Shown: one piece after another, positions 14,226 to 24,012 of the stretch | Position numbering within the stretch: position 1 is the stretch's first letter | Layout of the letters: each line of letters starts with the position of its first letter | From: Natronococcus sp. CG52 | GTDB taxonomy: Archaea; Halobacteriota; Halobacteria; Halobacteriales; Natrialbaceae | Length of the DNA: 64,000 nucleotides | NCBI RefSeq assembly: GCF_023913515.1 | Contig: NZ_CP099391.1 | Coordinates: 2,790,001 to 2,854,000 of the forward strand | Direction of reading: 5' to 3' | Notes under the pieces: model-generated | Told to the model about the DNA's origin: nothing | Databases searched by the model: none | The model's input: the letters and a program-made list of their open reading frames with translations, nothing else | Translations under genes and position numbers: made by a program

Positions 14226-17200
14226 GCCTTCCCGACCGCGTCGCCAATGCGATCACGGCGAACGCGAAGATCGTCCTGCTCGCGCTGCTGTTGACGACCG
14301 CACTGGTCGGCGCGGGAATGCCGATGGTCGACGACGACTCGTCGCTCGATCAGTACGAGAGCGACTCGGAGGAGGGGGCGGCCCTCGAGTACAGCCAGGA
14401 GAACTTCACGACGGACGACGCCGAGGACACGACGACCGTCCAGTTGATCGTCAGGGGTGACAACGTCCTGACGAAAGAGTCGCTCGTCTCCTCGCTCGAG
14501 TTCCAGCAGGAGATTCGCAGTAACGAGTCGATCAACGCCACGCTCGCCGAGGACGATCCGATCGTCGGCGTCGAGAATCTCGTGGCGACGACCGCGATCC
14601 GCGAGGAGCAAGCTGCCGAACTCGAGGAACGCGGCGCCGACCTCGAGCAACGGAGCGCAGAGCTCGAAGCCCGGAGCGAGGAACTCGAAGAGCGCAGTTC
14701 CGAACTCGAAGCCCAGAGTGAGGAACTCGAGCAGCGAAGCGCGGAACTCGAACAGCGCAGCGAGGAGCTCGACGGGACCGCCGCGGAGCTCGAGGCCGGG
14801 CTGAACGAGACCGTCGAGATCGAGACGGAGTACGCCGAACTGAACGCCTCGCGCGATGCGGATGAGATCTCCGACGAAGAGTACGAACAGCGGTCCGCTG
14901 AGCTCGACGAACAGCTCGAGAGCGTCTTTGCGGAGGCGACGGCCGACCTGACCGACGAACGGGCGGCGCAGTACGACGAGGCGATGGACGACGTCGGTGC
15001 GATTCAGTCGGAGCGCGTCGAACTCGAGCGGGCCAACGAGGCCGGTGAAATCTCCGACGAGGAGTACGAGCAGGGCCTGGCGGAACTCGAGGAGGAACGG
15101 GAGGGGGTCTTCCTGCAGGGGACCCAGGGTGTCCTCGAGGACGAGTACGCGCAGCTCGAAGCCGAGAGCGAGGCGCTGCAAGAAGAGAGCGAACAGCTCG
15201 AGGGGGAGAGCGAGGCCCTCGAGGAAGAGAGCGAACAGCTCGAAGCCGAGAGCGAAGCACTCGAGGACGACTTCGAGCAGCTCGAGGCCGACCAGGAAGA
15301 ACTCGAGAACGCGGACTCACCTTCGATCGACGAACAGATCGAACAGATCGAGTCGATGAACGAGTCGACGTACGAGGAGACGCTCACGAGCGTCCTCGGC
15401 GACGACGATGGGGCGGGCGGCAACCTGGCGCTTCGCCTGATGCCGAACGACTACGACCCCGGTTCGACGAGCGCCGAGTCGCGGATGATCTTCGTCACGC
15501 AGTTGACCGACGGCGGCGACTTCCAGGGACCTGAGGGCGGCGACGACGAGATCACGGCGAGCCAGCTCGAGCTACAGGAGCTCGCACAGTCCCAGGACGA
15601 CGAGATGCTCGTCTTCGGCGCGGGTCTCATCACCGACGAGATCGACCGCTCGATGGCAGACAGTCTCGCCATCGTCGGCCCGCTCGCGCTCGCGTTCGTC
15701 GTCGTCGCACTGCTGGTCGCCTACCGCGATCCGCTGGATATCGTCCTCGGCGTCGCGGGCGTCCTCGCCGTGCTGGTCTGGACGTTCGGCTTCATGGGCT
15801 GGGCGGGGATCGCGTTCAACCAGATGTTCGTCGCCATCCCCGTCCTGTTGATCGGGCTCTCGATCGACTACGCGATTCACGTGTTTATGCGTCATCGAGA
15901 ACAGCGCGAGGACGACGGCGTCTCCGGGACCGTCCGCGGCTCGATGACCGTCGCGCTCGCCGGCGTCGGCGTCGCACTCGTCTGGGTGACCGCGACGACG
16001 GTGATCGGCTTCCTCTCGAACCTCGTCAGTCCGATCGGCCCGATCCGCGAGTTCGGGATCGTCAGCGCGTTCGGTATCCTCGCGGCGTTGATCGTCTTCG
16101 GCGCGATGATCCCCGCCGCGAAGGTGGTGTTCGACTCCTGGCTCGAGGGCCGGGGCATCGATCGACACAAGCGGGCGTTCGGCACCGGTGGCGGCCGACT
16201 CGGTGACGCGCTCTCCGTGGGTGCGATCGCCGCCCGAAAGGCGCCGCTGGTCGTCCTCGTCGCCGTCCTGCTGGTGACCGCGGGCGGGGTTTACGGCGCG
16301 ACGCAGGTCGACACCAGCTTCGAAGACGAAGACTTCCTCGCCGACAGTCCGCCGGCGTGGACCCAGAACCTCCCCGAGCCGTTCCAGCCCGGCGAGTACA
16401 CCGCGAAGGAGAACCTCGAGTACGTCGACGAGAACTTCCAGCGCCAGGACTCGGAGGCGCAGTTGCTGATCAGGGGTGACGTGACCGACGACGACACCCT
16501 CGAGCGGATCGAAGCCACGGAGGCGGACGCCGCCGACAGCGACGTCGTGTACGTACTGGCGAGCGGCGAGGCGGACGTCCGCAGTCCGCTGGCGACGATG
16601 GAGAGCGTCGCAGCCGAGAACGAGTCGTTCAACGAGTCGTTCCAGGCGGCCGATACGAACGGCGACGGCGTCCCGGATCAGAACGTCGAACAGTTGTACG
16701 ACGAACTGTACGAGGTCGACGCCGAGGCCGCGAGCGACGTCGTCTACCGAACCGCCGATGGCGAGTACGAAGCCGTTCGAATGATCGTCTCGATCCGGGG
16801 CGACGCGCCGAGCGAGGACACGACCGACGAGATGCGGGCGCTCGCCGCCGACTTCGAGAGCGGTGGACCGTGGTCCGCCGTGGCGACCGGCGATCCGATC
16901 GTCGGCCACGTCGTCGAGCAGGACCTGCTCGATACGGTGCTCGAGAGCCTGCTGATCACGCTCGTGGCCTGTCTGCTGTTCCTGACGAGCGCCTACAAGC
17001 TGACGGGCAACAGCGCGACGCTCGGGGCCATCACCCTGCTCCCGGTCGCGCTCGCGGTGAGCTGGATCCTCGGGACGATGTACCTGATCGGGATGCCCTT
17101 TAACGTCCTGACCGGGATGATCACCAGCCTGACGATCGGTCTCGGCGTCGCCTACAGCATCCACGTGAGCGCCCGGTACACGCTCGAACTCGAGCGCCAG

Positions 17201-17524
17201 GGCTCGGTCTGGGACGCGATGCACACGACGGTGACCGGCACCGGCGGCGCGCTGCTCGGCAGCGCGGCGACCACCGTCGGCGGCTTCGGCGTGCTCGCCT
17301 TCGCCATCCTCCCCGCGCTCGAGCAGTTCGGCGTCATCACCGCGCTGACGATCGTTTACGCGTTCCTGGCGAGCGTGATCGTCCTGCCGACGCTGCTCGT
17401 CCTCTGGACGCGGTACTTCGGTCCCGACGTCTCGTTCGAGTCCTCGCCGGCGAGAGCCCCGGCGGCGAGCGACGGGGGAGTTCCCGACGACGGAGCGTCC
17501 AGCGAGGGAGGTGAAGATCGATGA
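14222..17524 (+). CDS. RND-superfamily (MMPL) exporter with long coiled-coil lobe
   Basis: This is a 1100-residue membrane protein. The first TM is at about residues 14-35, then a large external lobe. Residues 124-185 and 285-362 of this lobe are heptad-like repeats built on L-E-x-x-S-x-E (SEELEERSSELE, ESEALEEESEQLE), strongly predicted to form coiled coils. TM segments 2-6 lie at about 478-650, a second lobe at 690-890, and TM 7-12 at about 900-1070. The duplicated layout is that of MMPL/RND pumps that move lipids or hydrophobic compounds with the proton gradient. The GTG start is supported by GGGTGAT 6 nt before it. The gene overlaps the next gene by ATGA. Confidence 0.88.
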   Translation: MSLPDRVANAITANAKIVLLALLLTTALVGAGMPMVDDDSSLDQYESDSEEGAALEYSQENFTTDDAEDTTTVQLIVRGDNVLTKESLVSSLEFQQEIRSNESINATLAEDDPIVGVENLVATTAIREEQAAELEERGADLEQRSAELEARSEELEERSSELEAQSEELEQRSAELEQRSEELDGTAAELEAGLNETVEIETEYAELNASRDADEISDEEYEQRSAELDEQLESVFAEATADLTDERAAQYDEAMDDVGAIQSERVELERANEAGEISDEEYEQGLAELEEEREGVFLQGTQGVLEDEYAQLEAESEALQEESEQLEGESEALEEESEQLEAESEALEDDFEQLEADQEELENADSPSIDEQIEQIESMNESTYEETLTSVLGDDDGAGGNLALRLMPNDYDPGSTSAESRMIFVTQLTDGGDFQGPEGGDDEITASQLELQELAQSQDDEMLVFGAGLITDEIDRSMADSLAIVGPLALAFVVVALLVAYRDPLDIVLGVAGVLAVLVWTFGFMGWAGIAFNQMFVAIPVLLIGLSIDYAIHVFMRHREQREDDGVSGTVRGSMTVALAGVGVALVWVTATTVIGFLSNLVSPIGPIREFGIVSAFGILAALIVFGAMIPAAKVVFDSWLEGRGIDRHKRAFGTGGGRLGDALSVGAIAARKAPLVVLVAVLLVTAGGVYGATQVDTSFEDEDFLADSPPAWTQNLPEPFQPGEYTAKENLEYVDENFQRQDSEAQLLIRGDVTDDDTLERIEATEADAADSDVVYVLASGEADVRSPLATMESVAAENESFNESFQAADTNGDGVPDQNVEQLYDELYEVDAEAASDVVYRTADGEYEAVRMIVSIRGDAPSEDTTDEMRALAADFESGGPWSAVATGDPIVGHVVEQDLLDTVLESLLITLVACLLFLTSAYKLTGNSATLGAITLLPVALAVSWILGTMYLIGMPFNVLTGMITSLTIGLGVAYSIHVSARYTLELERQGSVWDAMHTTVTGTGGALLGSAATTVGGFGVLAFAILPALEQFGVITALTIVYAFLASVIVLPTLLVLWTRYFGPDVSFESSPARAPAASDGGVPDDGASSEGGEDR

Positions 17525-18282
17525 CACCCAGCGAGGCCGAAGCGCTCGAGGCGTTCGAGCGACTGGGACTCACCAGCTACGAGGCGAAGGTGTTCATCGG
17601 CCTGCATCGCATCGGCTCGGGGACCGCCCGGGACGTCGCCCGCGTGGTGGACGTCCCCCGATCGCAGGTGTACAGCGTCGCCGAGAGTCTCGAGGAGCGC
17701 GGGCTGCTCGAGGTCCAGCAGTCCAGTCCCATCCGCTACCGGCCGGTAAGTATCGAAGAGGCCCAGAACACGCTCGAGGATCGGTTCGAGCGCGAGCGGG
17801 ACCGCGCGTTCGACTACGTCTCGGCGGTCAAACGGGAGCCCGACGGCGAGGAGACCCAGGAGGACATCTGGACGGTCCGCGGACGCAGCCGCGTCGACGA
17901 CCGCATCGCCGATATCCTCTCCGCGGCTAACCGGCGGCTGGTGTTCGGGACGCGGCTTCCGGAACTCGTCACGCCCCAGATCGAGCAGGCGCTCGAGGAG
18001 CGCATCGCCGCCGGCGTCGACGTCAGCGTCGTCAGTAGTAGTGCAACGGTCCGCGAACGGCTCGGCGCGCTCGAGGGCGTGGCGGTCAACGCGCCGCCGC
18101 CACACCGCAAGAGCGACCAGCGATCGGGCCGGATCGCTCTCGTCGACGACGACAGCCTGCTGCTGAGCGTCGTCGACGACGACGGCAGCGAGACCGCCAT
18201 CTGGAGCGCGGACTCGCTGTTCGCCTCCGTGCTGATCCAGCTCATCGAGGCGAGCGACGAGACGATCGAGTCGACAGATTGA
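17521..18282 (+). CDS. TrmB-family transcriptional regulator
   Basis: The 253-residue regulator has a TrmB winged helix at 1-85 (FERLGLTSYEAKVFIGLHRI, SGTARDVARVVDVPRSQVYS). A short coiled segment follows, then a C-terminal domain with VFGTRLPEL and VSVVSSSATVRERL that resembles the phospholipase-D-like effector domain of TrmB proteins. Its ATG overlaps the exporter's stop (ATGA at 17521-17524), so it is translationally coupled and probably controls the exporter through the palindrome at 14119. The inducer is unknown. Confidence 0.85.
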   Translation: MTPSEAEALEAFERLGLTSYEAKVFIGLHRIGSGTARDVARVVDVPRSQVYSVAESLEERGLLEVQQSSPIRYRPVSIEEAQNTLEDRFERERDRAFDYVSAVKREPDGEETQEDIWTVRGRSRVDDRIADILSAANRRLVFGTRLPELVTPQIEQALEERIAAGVDVSVVSSSATVRERLGALEGVAVNAPPPHRKSDQRSGRIALVDDDSLLLSVVDDDGSETAIWSADSLFASVLIQLIEASDETIESTD

Positions 18283-18371
18283 GCACGAACCGTTCCGCTG
18301 ACAGGCGGGGGTGATTATCGTCCTGGGGCCACACCGAGAAACTTTTACTCATCCCCGAGTAATTGATTTTG

Positions 18372-18734
18372 ATGATGTGGCAAGACCTCGTGTTTCTCGC
18401 CGGAAGCGTCCTCTCGATCGTCTTTCTCGCTCCGACGATTCGAGATGCGACTGCGCGAATCCCGCTCGGATCGAGCGTCCCGTCGATGACGATCGGTGCG
18501 GTGTACGCGTTTACGTACGCGACGATGGGAATGACCTTCTCCGCACTCGGCTCGCTGGGCGTTGCAACGATGTGGTCGCTGATCGTGTGCTATCGCTCGC
18601 CCCGATCGCGGACGGGGCCCGGGAATATCGTTCTCTTCGTCACGGAGCTATTTCAGCAGGGCCGCCAACTGGTGACTAACGCCCGTACGGACCGACAGCC
18701 CGCACAGTCCGACGGCCACCAACCGGCCGACTAG
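18372..18734 (+). CDS. Small haloarchaeal membrane protein
   Basis: The 120-residue protein starts MMWQDLVFLAGSVLSIVFLA. It has three predicted membrane segments at about 5-22, 40-58 and 60-76, with the motif LGSSVPSMTIGA between the first two, and a hydrophilic tail rich in Gln and Arg. CTTTTAC at 18342-18348 lies 27 bp before the ATG at 18372 and decides this start over an upstream TTG. The three-helix size recalls half-SWEET transporters, but the sequence does not prove it. Function unknown. Confidence 0.7.
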   Translation: MMWQDLVFLAGSVLSIVFLAPTIRDATARIPLGSSVPSMTIGAVYAFTYATMGMTFSALGSLGVATMWSLIVCYRSPRSRTGPGNIVLFVTELFQQGRQLVTNARTDRQPAQSDGHQPAD

Positions 18735-18930
18735 TCGTTTTCGAGGCGCGCGGCGCAGCGGCGGATACCGGAACCGATCGTCGATAAGCGACGAGCCGAG
18801 AAGTCGTTGCTGTCGAGGTGTCCCTCGATCACGTCAGTGGGAGTTCTCTTCCACCGCGCTCGGTTCGCGGTCCTACCGAGCGGCTGTTCCACCACCGATG
18901 CCGTCCGAAGAAGAGTTTTTAACGGGGCGT

Positions 18931-19998
18931 TCACTCGAGCCGGTAGCGAAGTAGCGCCGCGATTCCGCCCAGATTCGACAGCTGCTGGCCCGGCGGGAAC
19001 TCGCTCGAGAACACCGTCACCTCGCCGCCTTTCTGCTCGGTCGTGCGGACGAGTTGGTCGATGTCGACGGCCCACTCCCCGTCGGGACCGCGCTCCTTCC
19101 GGAGTCGGTCGTCGAGCACCAGCAGGCGTTCGATCGCGCCGTACTCGGCGGCCTGCTTCACTTCCTCCGGACCGTACGCCGCTTTCGCCCCCTGCGCGAT
19201 GCGCTGGGTGAGGTCGTCGATGTACTCGGCCTCGCTCTCGATCCGGGTCTCCTGCTGAACGTCGGCGACGGCCCCGCGCTTGAGTACCTCGTGGACCCCG
19301 CGGTCGCCGACGCTGGCCGTGTCGACCATCGTGATCAGCTCTGCCACCTCGGGTTCGTTCTGTTCGATGTACTTGTAGGCGTCCTGCTTCGTGAAGCCTG
19401 GACCCGCGAGGATGATCGCGTCGGCGTCCTGTCGCTCGAGCACGTTAGCGAGCTCTGCGAACAGCTCCGATCGCCCGCGAGAGTACTCGCCTTTCCCCGT
19501 CGTGCCGGTGATCGTCGCTCGCTCCTCGGTGCCGTACTGGGCGACCGTGTGGACGTGGGCCTGCCCCTCCTCGACGGTCGCGATGGCGACGTCGGGGTTC
19601 TCGGTGGCCTCCTCGGCCTCCTCGAGGCGGGCCTCCTGGTCCGGTTTGAACCGCTTCTCGATCGACAGCTCCTCGCGTTCCTCGACGTTCAGGGTGTGGT
19701 GAAAGCCCAGCTGGTCCTCCCGCGAACAGGCGACGATCTCGCCGCCGACGCGCAGCCGGTTGGCGAACTTGTGGAACTCGATGTCGTCGACGGCGATGGC
19801 GACCCACATGGGCTCGCGCTCGCCGCCCGTGTCGCGCATCTGATCGTCGTTGCGCTGGATCCGCCGGGTCGTGTCGCCCGCGACGCGGTCGCCGGGCTCG
19901 AGGACATACTGGAGGTGCCAGAGGTCGTCCACGCTCTCGGGGACGACGGTGAGGCGCTCGCGGCCGCCCTCGATCCGTTCCCGGTCTTTGATCTGCAT
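18931..19998 (-). CDS. pelA: mRNA surveillance protein pelota
   Basis: This is the 355-residue archaeal pelota/Dom34. The N-terminal Sm-like domain (1-130) begins [20 protein letters not shown]. The central domain has [16 protein letters not shown], and the C-terminal eRF1-like domain has [13 protein letters not shown] and [19 protein letters not shown]. Pelota rescues stalled ribosomes with an EF1A/Hbs1-type GTPase and ABCE1, and lacks the GGQ of release factors. TTTTAG (complement of 20021-20028) lies 27 bp before the ATG, indicating a leaderless mRNA. The gene is transcribed alone. Confidence 0.95.
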   Translation of the reverse strand: MQIKDRERIEGGRERLTVVPESVDDLWHLQYVLEPGDRVAGDTTRRIQRNDDQMRDTGGEREPMWVAIAVDDIEFHKFANRLRVGGEIVACSREDQLGFHHTLNVEEREELSIEKRFKPDQEARLEEAEEATENPDVAIATVEEGQAHVHTVAQYGTEERATITGTTGKGEYSRGRSELFAELANVLERQDADAIILAGPGFTKQDAYKYIEQNEPEVAELITMVDTASVGDRGVHEVLKRGAVADVQQETRIESEAEYIDDLTQRIAQGAKAAYGPEEVKQAAEYGAIERLLVLDDRLRKERGPDGEWAVDIDQLVRTTEQKGGEVTVFSSEFPPGQQLSNLGGIAALLRYRLE

Positions 19999-20304
19999 AC
20001 CCGTCAGTCCGGGAGGGCGGCTAAAAGGTGCTGTTGTTCGCGGACTGCGGAGCCGACTCGTCCGGTAGGACTCCGATCTCGATTCGCAACCGCGCGTTCG
20101 ACGGCGAACCGCTTCTCGAGGAGCGACGGAAACGGGTCCGGCTGTCGACACTCGTCTTTACCGGAAAGAATGGCGGCTATCTCGGTTCGAGCTATCGGCG
20201 GCGTCCTGATTCCCTCGAGCGGTTTCCGTTCGAACCGTCGTCGTCTCACCGGTAAGCATTGCCCGGGTCAACGGACAGAGACCCGTCGCCGACCAAACGG
20301 TCGT
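19999..20304. other. Divergent intergenic region
   Basis: This 306-bp spacer holds the pelota promoter (CTAAAAGG at 20021-20028, read on the minus strand). An 81-codon minus-strand frame at 20004-20249 lacks coding character. No clear TATA box was found close to 20305. Confidence 0.45.
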
Positions 20305-20628
20305 ATGACGATCGCAGTACGAACGCTCGACGACGGCGCGTGGATCAGCGTTAACGACAGCCGACAGGTGAGCGTGAGCGACGTCTGGACCCTCTCTCGC
20401 GGCTCGTTTTGCGAGTGTGAACCGGCGTACGTCCTCCTGGAAGGATTCTTCGGCGTCGACGTCAGCGGATCGGTCGTCGTCGCGGACACGGTCGGACGGT
20501 GTCTCGAGTGCGGTACGCAGGACTCGATCGAGCGGTTACCCGTCGGTCGGATCGTCGACGGCGAGTTCAAACCGTACAGCCCCGAGGGCGTCCAGTCGAT
20601 CGTAGAGCCCGGTCCCGAAACCGAGTGA
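20305..20628 (+). CDS. Small haloarchaeal protein with CxC...CxxC
   Basis: The 107-residue protein starts MTIAVRTLDDGAWISVNDSR. The pairs CEC (residues 36-38) and CLEC (65-68) could bind one zinc, and the rest is beta-rich with a C-terminal LPVGRIVDGEFKPYSPEGVQ segment. It looks like a conserved haloarchaeal family of unknown function. It lies 96 bp before the nitrite/sulfite reductase and may share its transcript, although the reductase has its own leader. No role is proposed. Confidence 0.68.
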   Translation: MTIAVRTLDDGAWISVNDSRQVSVSDVWTLSRGSFCECEPAYVLLEGFFGVDVSGSVVVADTVGRCLECGTQDSIERLPVGRIVDGEFKPYSPEGVQSIVEPGPETE

Positions 20629-20724
20629 AACGGTAGTGGCAAAGATAGCCGGGATACGCGAGAGCCGGGGAGAACTGACGACAGAACGAGGGGCTTATGC
20701 GGACGGTACATACAACGGGTATCA

Positions 20725-22503
20725 ATGGCGAGTGACGTCGAGCAGTGGAAGGACGAACTCTACGGTACCGATATTCGCGCGGAAATCGAACGATTCGCCG
20801 AGGAAGGCTGGGAAGCGATCCCCGACGACGAACACGACGCCTGGTTCGAGCGCTTCAAGTGGTACGGGCTGTACCACCAGCGCGCCGGCCAGGAGTCGTA
20901 CTTCATGATGCGGATCGGCCCACCTGGCGGCGTCCTCGAGCCGGGACAGTTCCGGCAGATCGTCGAGATCGCGGACGAGTTCTCCCGCGGTCCGGCCGAG
21001 AATCCCGAGTTCGGGAACGGCTGGATCGACGTGACGACCCGACAGGCGATTCAGCTGCACTGGATCCGGATCGAAGACGTCCCCGAGATCTTCGACCGAC
21101 TCGAGGAGGTCGGTCTCTCGACGGTCCAGGCCTGCGGCGACTCCTGGCGAAACATCGTCGGCTGTCCGGTCGCCGGCAAGGATAAACACGAGCACGTTGA
21201 CGCCGACGCTCTCGCGACCGAACTGCACGACACGTTCAAGCAGAACGAGGCGCACTCGAACCTGCCCCGGAAGTGGAAGGTGTCGGTGACCGGCTGCGAC
21301 GAGGGCTGCGGTCAGGGTGATATCAACGACCTCGCGTTCGAACCCGCCGAGAAGGAGATCGACGGCGAGACCGTCACGGGATACAACGTTCGCGTCGGGG
21401 GCGGCCTCTCGCGCAACGAACCGCGCTTCGCCCGCAACATCGACGTCTTCGCCACGCCGGAGCAGGCGGTCGACGTCGCGGGCGGCATCTCGGCGCTGTT
21501 CCGCGACAACGGCGACCGCGAAAACCGGTACAACGCCCGTATCAAGTTCCTCGTCGACGAGTGGGGGCCGGAGAAGCTTCGTGAGACGCTCCAGGAGGAG
21601 TACGTCGACTTCGAACTCGAGACCGCGGGCGACGACCTCCGCGAATCGTACTCGTACAACGCGGGTGAGGCCGACGGCAAGCACGACCACGTCGGCGTCC
21701 ACGAGCAGGTCGACGGCGACTACTACGTCGGACTGAACGTCCTGGTCGGCCGAATCGGCGTCGACGAAGCCTACGATCTCGCCGACGCGGCCGACGAGTA
21801 CGGCTCGGGCGAGGTCCGACTGACCCAGCGCCAGAACATCATCTTCACCGACGTCGACGAGGAGAGCGTCGACGACCTGCGCGAGGTGCCGGTTCTCGAG
21901 AAGTACAGCCCCGATCCGCACCCGTTCCAGCGCGGCTCGATCGCCTGTACGGGCACCGAGTTCTGTTCGCTCTCGATCGTCGAGACGAAGAACCGCCAGG
22001 TCCGCTACGCCCGCTGGCTCAAGAACAACGTCGAACTCCCCGAGGGCGTCGAGAACTTCCACGTTCACCTCTCGGGCTGTACGGCCTCCTGCGCCCAGCC
22101 CCAGATCGCCGACGTCTCCCTGCGCGGGATGAAGACGCGCAAGAACGGCGAGCCGGTCGAGGCGCTCGACATCGGCCTCGGCGGCGGTCTCGGCGAGGAG
22201 CCGCAGTTCGCCTCCTGGGTCGCAGAACGAATCCCGGCCGACGAGGTCCCCGGTGCGATCGCGAACCTGCTCGAGAACTTCGCCGAGGCGCGCGACAGCG
22301 AGGAGCAGAGCTTCCGGGAGTTCGTCGCCGACCGGGACGACGACGAACTCGCCGAGCTGATCGAGCCGGAGGAGACGGACTACGACGATCCGTTCATGCA
22401 CAACACGAAGCGGACGTGGTATCCCTACGCCGAGGACGACGACCTCGACGCGAGTCCGGCCCCCGCACAGGAGGACGGAACGCCGATCCCGTCCGACGAC
22501 TAA
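20725..22503 (+). CDS. Siroheme [4Fe-4S] nitrite/sulfite reductase
   Basis: The 592-residue ferredoxin-type reductase has two ferredoxin-like halves and two siroheme domains. The cluster/siroheme ligands are CTGTEFC near 408-414 and CTASC near 451-455, the C-x5-C...C-x3-C pattern. TGCDEGCGQGDINDL marks the first siroheme domain. Such enzymes reduce nitrite to ammonia or sulfite to sulfide with six electrons, and sequence alone does not separate the two. No nitrate reductase or nitrate transporter is nearby. The following thioredoxin-fold lipoprotein and CcdA do not settle the substrate. Confidence 0.88.
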   Translation: MASDVEQWKDELYGTDIRAEIERFAEEGWEAIPDDEHDAWFERFKWYGLYHQRAGQESYFMMRIGPPGGVLEPGQFRQIVEIADEFSRGPAENPEFGNGWIDVTTRQAIQLHWIRIEDVPEIFDRLEEVGLSTVQACGDSWRNIVGCPVAGKDKHEHVDADALATELHDTFKQNEAHSNLPRKWKVSVTGCDEGCGQGDINDLAFEPAEKEIDGETVTGYNVRVGGGLSRNEPRFARNIDVFATPEQAVDVAGGISALFRDNGDRENRYNARIKFLVDEWGPEKLRETLQEEYVDFELETAGDDLRESYSYNAGEADGKHDHVGVHEQVDGDYYVGLNVLVGRIGVDEAYDLADAADEYGSGEVRLTQRQNIIFTDVDEESVDDLREVPVLEKYSPDPHPFQRGSIACTGTEFCSLSIVETKNRQVRYARWLKNNVELPEGVENFHVHLSGCTASCAQPQIADVSLRGMKTRKNGEPVEALDIGLGGGLGEEPQFASWVAERIPADEVPGAIANLLENFAEARDSEEQSFREFVADRDDDELAELIEPEETDYDDPFMHNTKRTWYPYAEDDDLDASPAPAQEDGTPIPSDD

Positions 22504-22544
22504 CCGGGCACCGGGTCCGATAGACGCGGACCAGAACTGTTGTT

Positions 22545-23168
22545 ATGACGTCTTTCGAAATTCCGACCGAGATGACTGCTCTCGAGCGCAGCGAGATCGA
22601 TCGACGGCGGCTGCTCCGGGCGGCGGGAGCGAGCGCGCTGGTCGCGATCGCAGGCTGTGCGGGCGACGACGGTGACGACGCCGAAGGCGAATCGGACGAC
22701 GAGGAGGACGCGGACCCCGAATCGGTCGACGTCCCGGAAGACGCAACCTGGCGGACCGCTTCGCTCGTGGACGTCTCGACGGACGAGGAGTTCCGCATCG
22801 CGGACCTCGATCGGCCGGCGGTGGTCCACACGTTCGCGCGGGGGTGTGCGGTCTGTCACGCACAGCAACGCGAGTTCGGCGAGTTCTACGCGACGGCCGA
22901 GGGCGACGTCGAAATCGTCGACCTCACGATCGATCCGAACGACGACCCGGACGAGATTCGGGAGTACGCGGAGGAAGACGACTTCGGCTGGCGGTTCGGG
23001 ACCTCGCCGGAACCGGTCACGGGCAGCCTCGTCGACAGCTTCGGCCAGGACGTGACCGTCAGCGCGGCCTCGCCGGTGGTCCTCGTCTGTCCGGACGGCG
23101 AGGTGTACAGTCTCGAGAAAGTCGTCGACGGCGATCAACTCGAGTCGATACTCGCGGAGGTCTGTTGA
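22545..23168 (+). CDS. Tat lipoprotein with thioredoxin-like fold
   Basis: The 207-residue protein has a twin-arginine motif (RRRLLRAAG near residues 21-29) followed by a lipobox ending in AGC, then an acidic linker and a thioredoxin/TlpA-like domain. The redox pair is CAVC (FARGCAVCHAQQ near residues 100-111). A further cysteine lies in VLVCPDGE, and the chain ends in Cys. It would sit outside the membrane and take reducing equivalents from CcdA, encoded 33 bp downstream. A later start at 22572 is possible. Targets could be cytochrome or copper-site cysteines. Confidence 0.83.
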   Translation: MTSFEIPTEMTALERSEIDRRRLLRAAGASALVAIAGCAGDDGDDAEGESDDEEDADPESVDVPEDATWRTASLVDVSTDEEFRIADLDRPAVVHTFARGCAVCHAQQREFGEFYATAEGDVEIVDLTIDPNDDPDEIREYAEEDDFGWRFGTSPEPVTGSLVDSFGQDVTVSAASPVVLVCPDGEVYSLEKVVDGDQLESILAEVC

Positions 23169-23201
23169 GTTGCGATCCGTCGAACCCGATCCGAGGAACC
23201 C

Positions 23202-23981
23202 GTGATATCGACCGTCACCGCGCTGCTCGAGTTCTTTCTGATCGGCCTCGCGACGCCGCTTACGGCCGCGTGCGTCCTTCCGCTGTACCCGTCGTTCGTC
23301 GCGTACCTGGTGTCCGCCGGCGACGGCGATCGGCGAACTTCGGAAGCGGTGCTCGGCCTCCTCGTCGTCGCCGGGGTGATCGCGTTCATGGCGGTCGTCG
23401 GACTCCTGTGGACCATCGTGCTCGGTGCCGGGATCGCGGACGCCGTCCAGCGCCTTTCTCCGATCGCCTTCGGCACGTTAGCGGTCGTCGGCGCGGCGCT
23501 CGTCGTCGCGCCGAACGGCTTCGCCCGGTTTCCGACGATCGAACCGCCACACGACAGGTATCCGACGCTGTCGGCGTTCGGCTACGGCTTCTTCTTCGGC
23601 GCGATCGTCATCCCCTGCAACCCGGGGTTGATCGCGCTGTTTTTCGCTCGGTCGACGGTCGCCTTTCCGCGGTTCGACTCGCAGCTGGAGGTCGTGCTCG
23701 GCTTTCTCGCGTTCGGGCTGGGAATCGGCGCGCCCCTGCTCGCGTTCGCGCTCCTCTCGCAGTCGTTCGGCCGGCGGGTCACGCGGACGCTCGCCCGACA
23801 CAGTTCGCCCCTGAACCGTCTCGTCGGCCTCGTCCTTCTCGCCGTGTCGCTGTACTACCTGCTGTTCGTCTTCTCGGTCGGTCCCGGAACCGGCGGTCTC
23901 GAACCGCCGATCGGTTCGGCGGCGATACCGTCGGTCGGCGCTCTCCGAGTCGTCTCTCCCGCAGTTCGTCCGGCAGTATAA
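23202..23981 (+). CDS. ccdA: CcdA/DsbD-type transmembrane thiol-disulfide transporter
   Basis: The 259-residue protein has six predicted TM helices and the CcdA cysteine pair: one in LTAACVLPLYPSF near residue 24 and one in IVIPCNPGLIALFF near 138. CcdA carries reducing electrons from cytoplasmic thioredoxin to extracytoplasmic thioredoxin-like proteins. The partner is almost certainly the lipoprotein just upstream. The GTG start fits the first helix. The TAA stop lies inside a TATAAG sequence (23977-23982) that probably serves the next gene. Confidence 0.87.
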   Translation: MISTVTALLEFFLIGLATPLTAACVLPLYPSFVAYLVSAGDGDRRTSEAVLGLLVVAGVIAFMAVVGLLWTIVLGAGIADAVQRLSPIAFGTLAVVGAALVVAPNGFARFPTIEPPHDRYPTLSAFGYGFFFGAIVIPCNPGLIALFFARSTVAFPRFDSQLEVVLGFLAFGLGIGAPLLAFALLSQSFGRRVTRTLARHSSPLNRLVGLVLLAVSLYYLLFVFSVGPGTGGLEPPIGSAAIPSVGALRVVSPAVRPAV

Positions 23982-24012
23982 GTACGCCCGAGCGCTCTAT
24001 CGGACTAGACAG

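Noticed and set aside
15572-17527. 651-codon minus-strand frame under the MMPL gene
   Set aside because: Antisense to transmembrane-coding sequence, with no protein-like features.
20004-20249. 81-codon Arg-rich frame upstream of pelota
   Set aside because: It spans the pelota promoter and has basic, low-complexity composition unlike haloarchaeal proteins.
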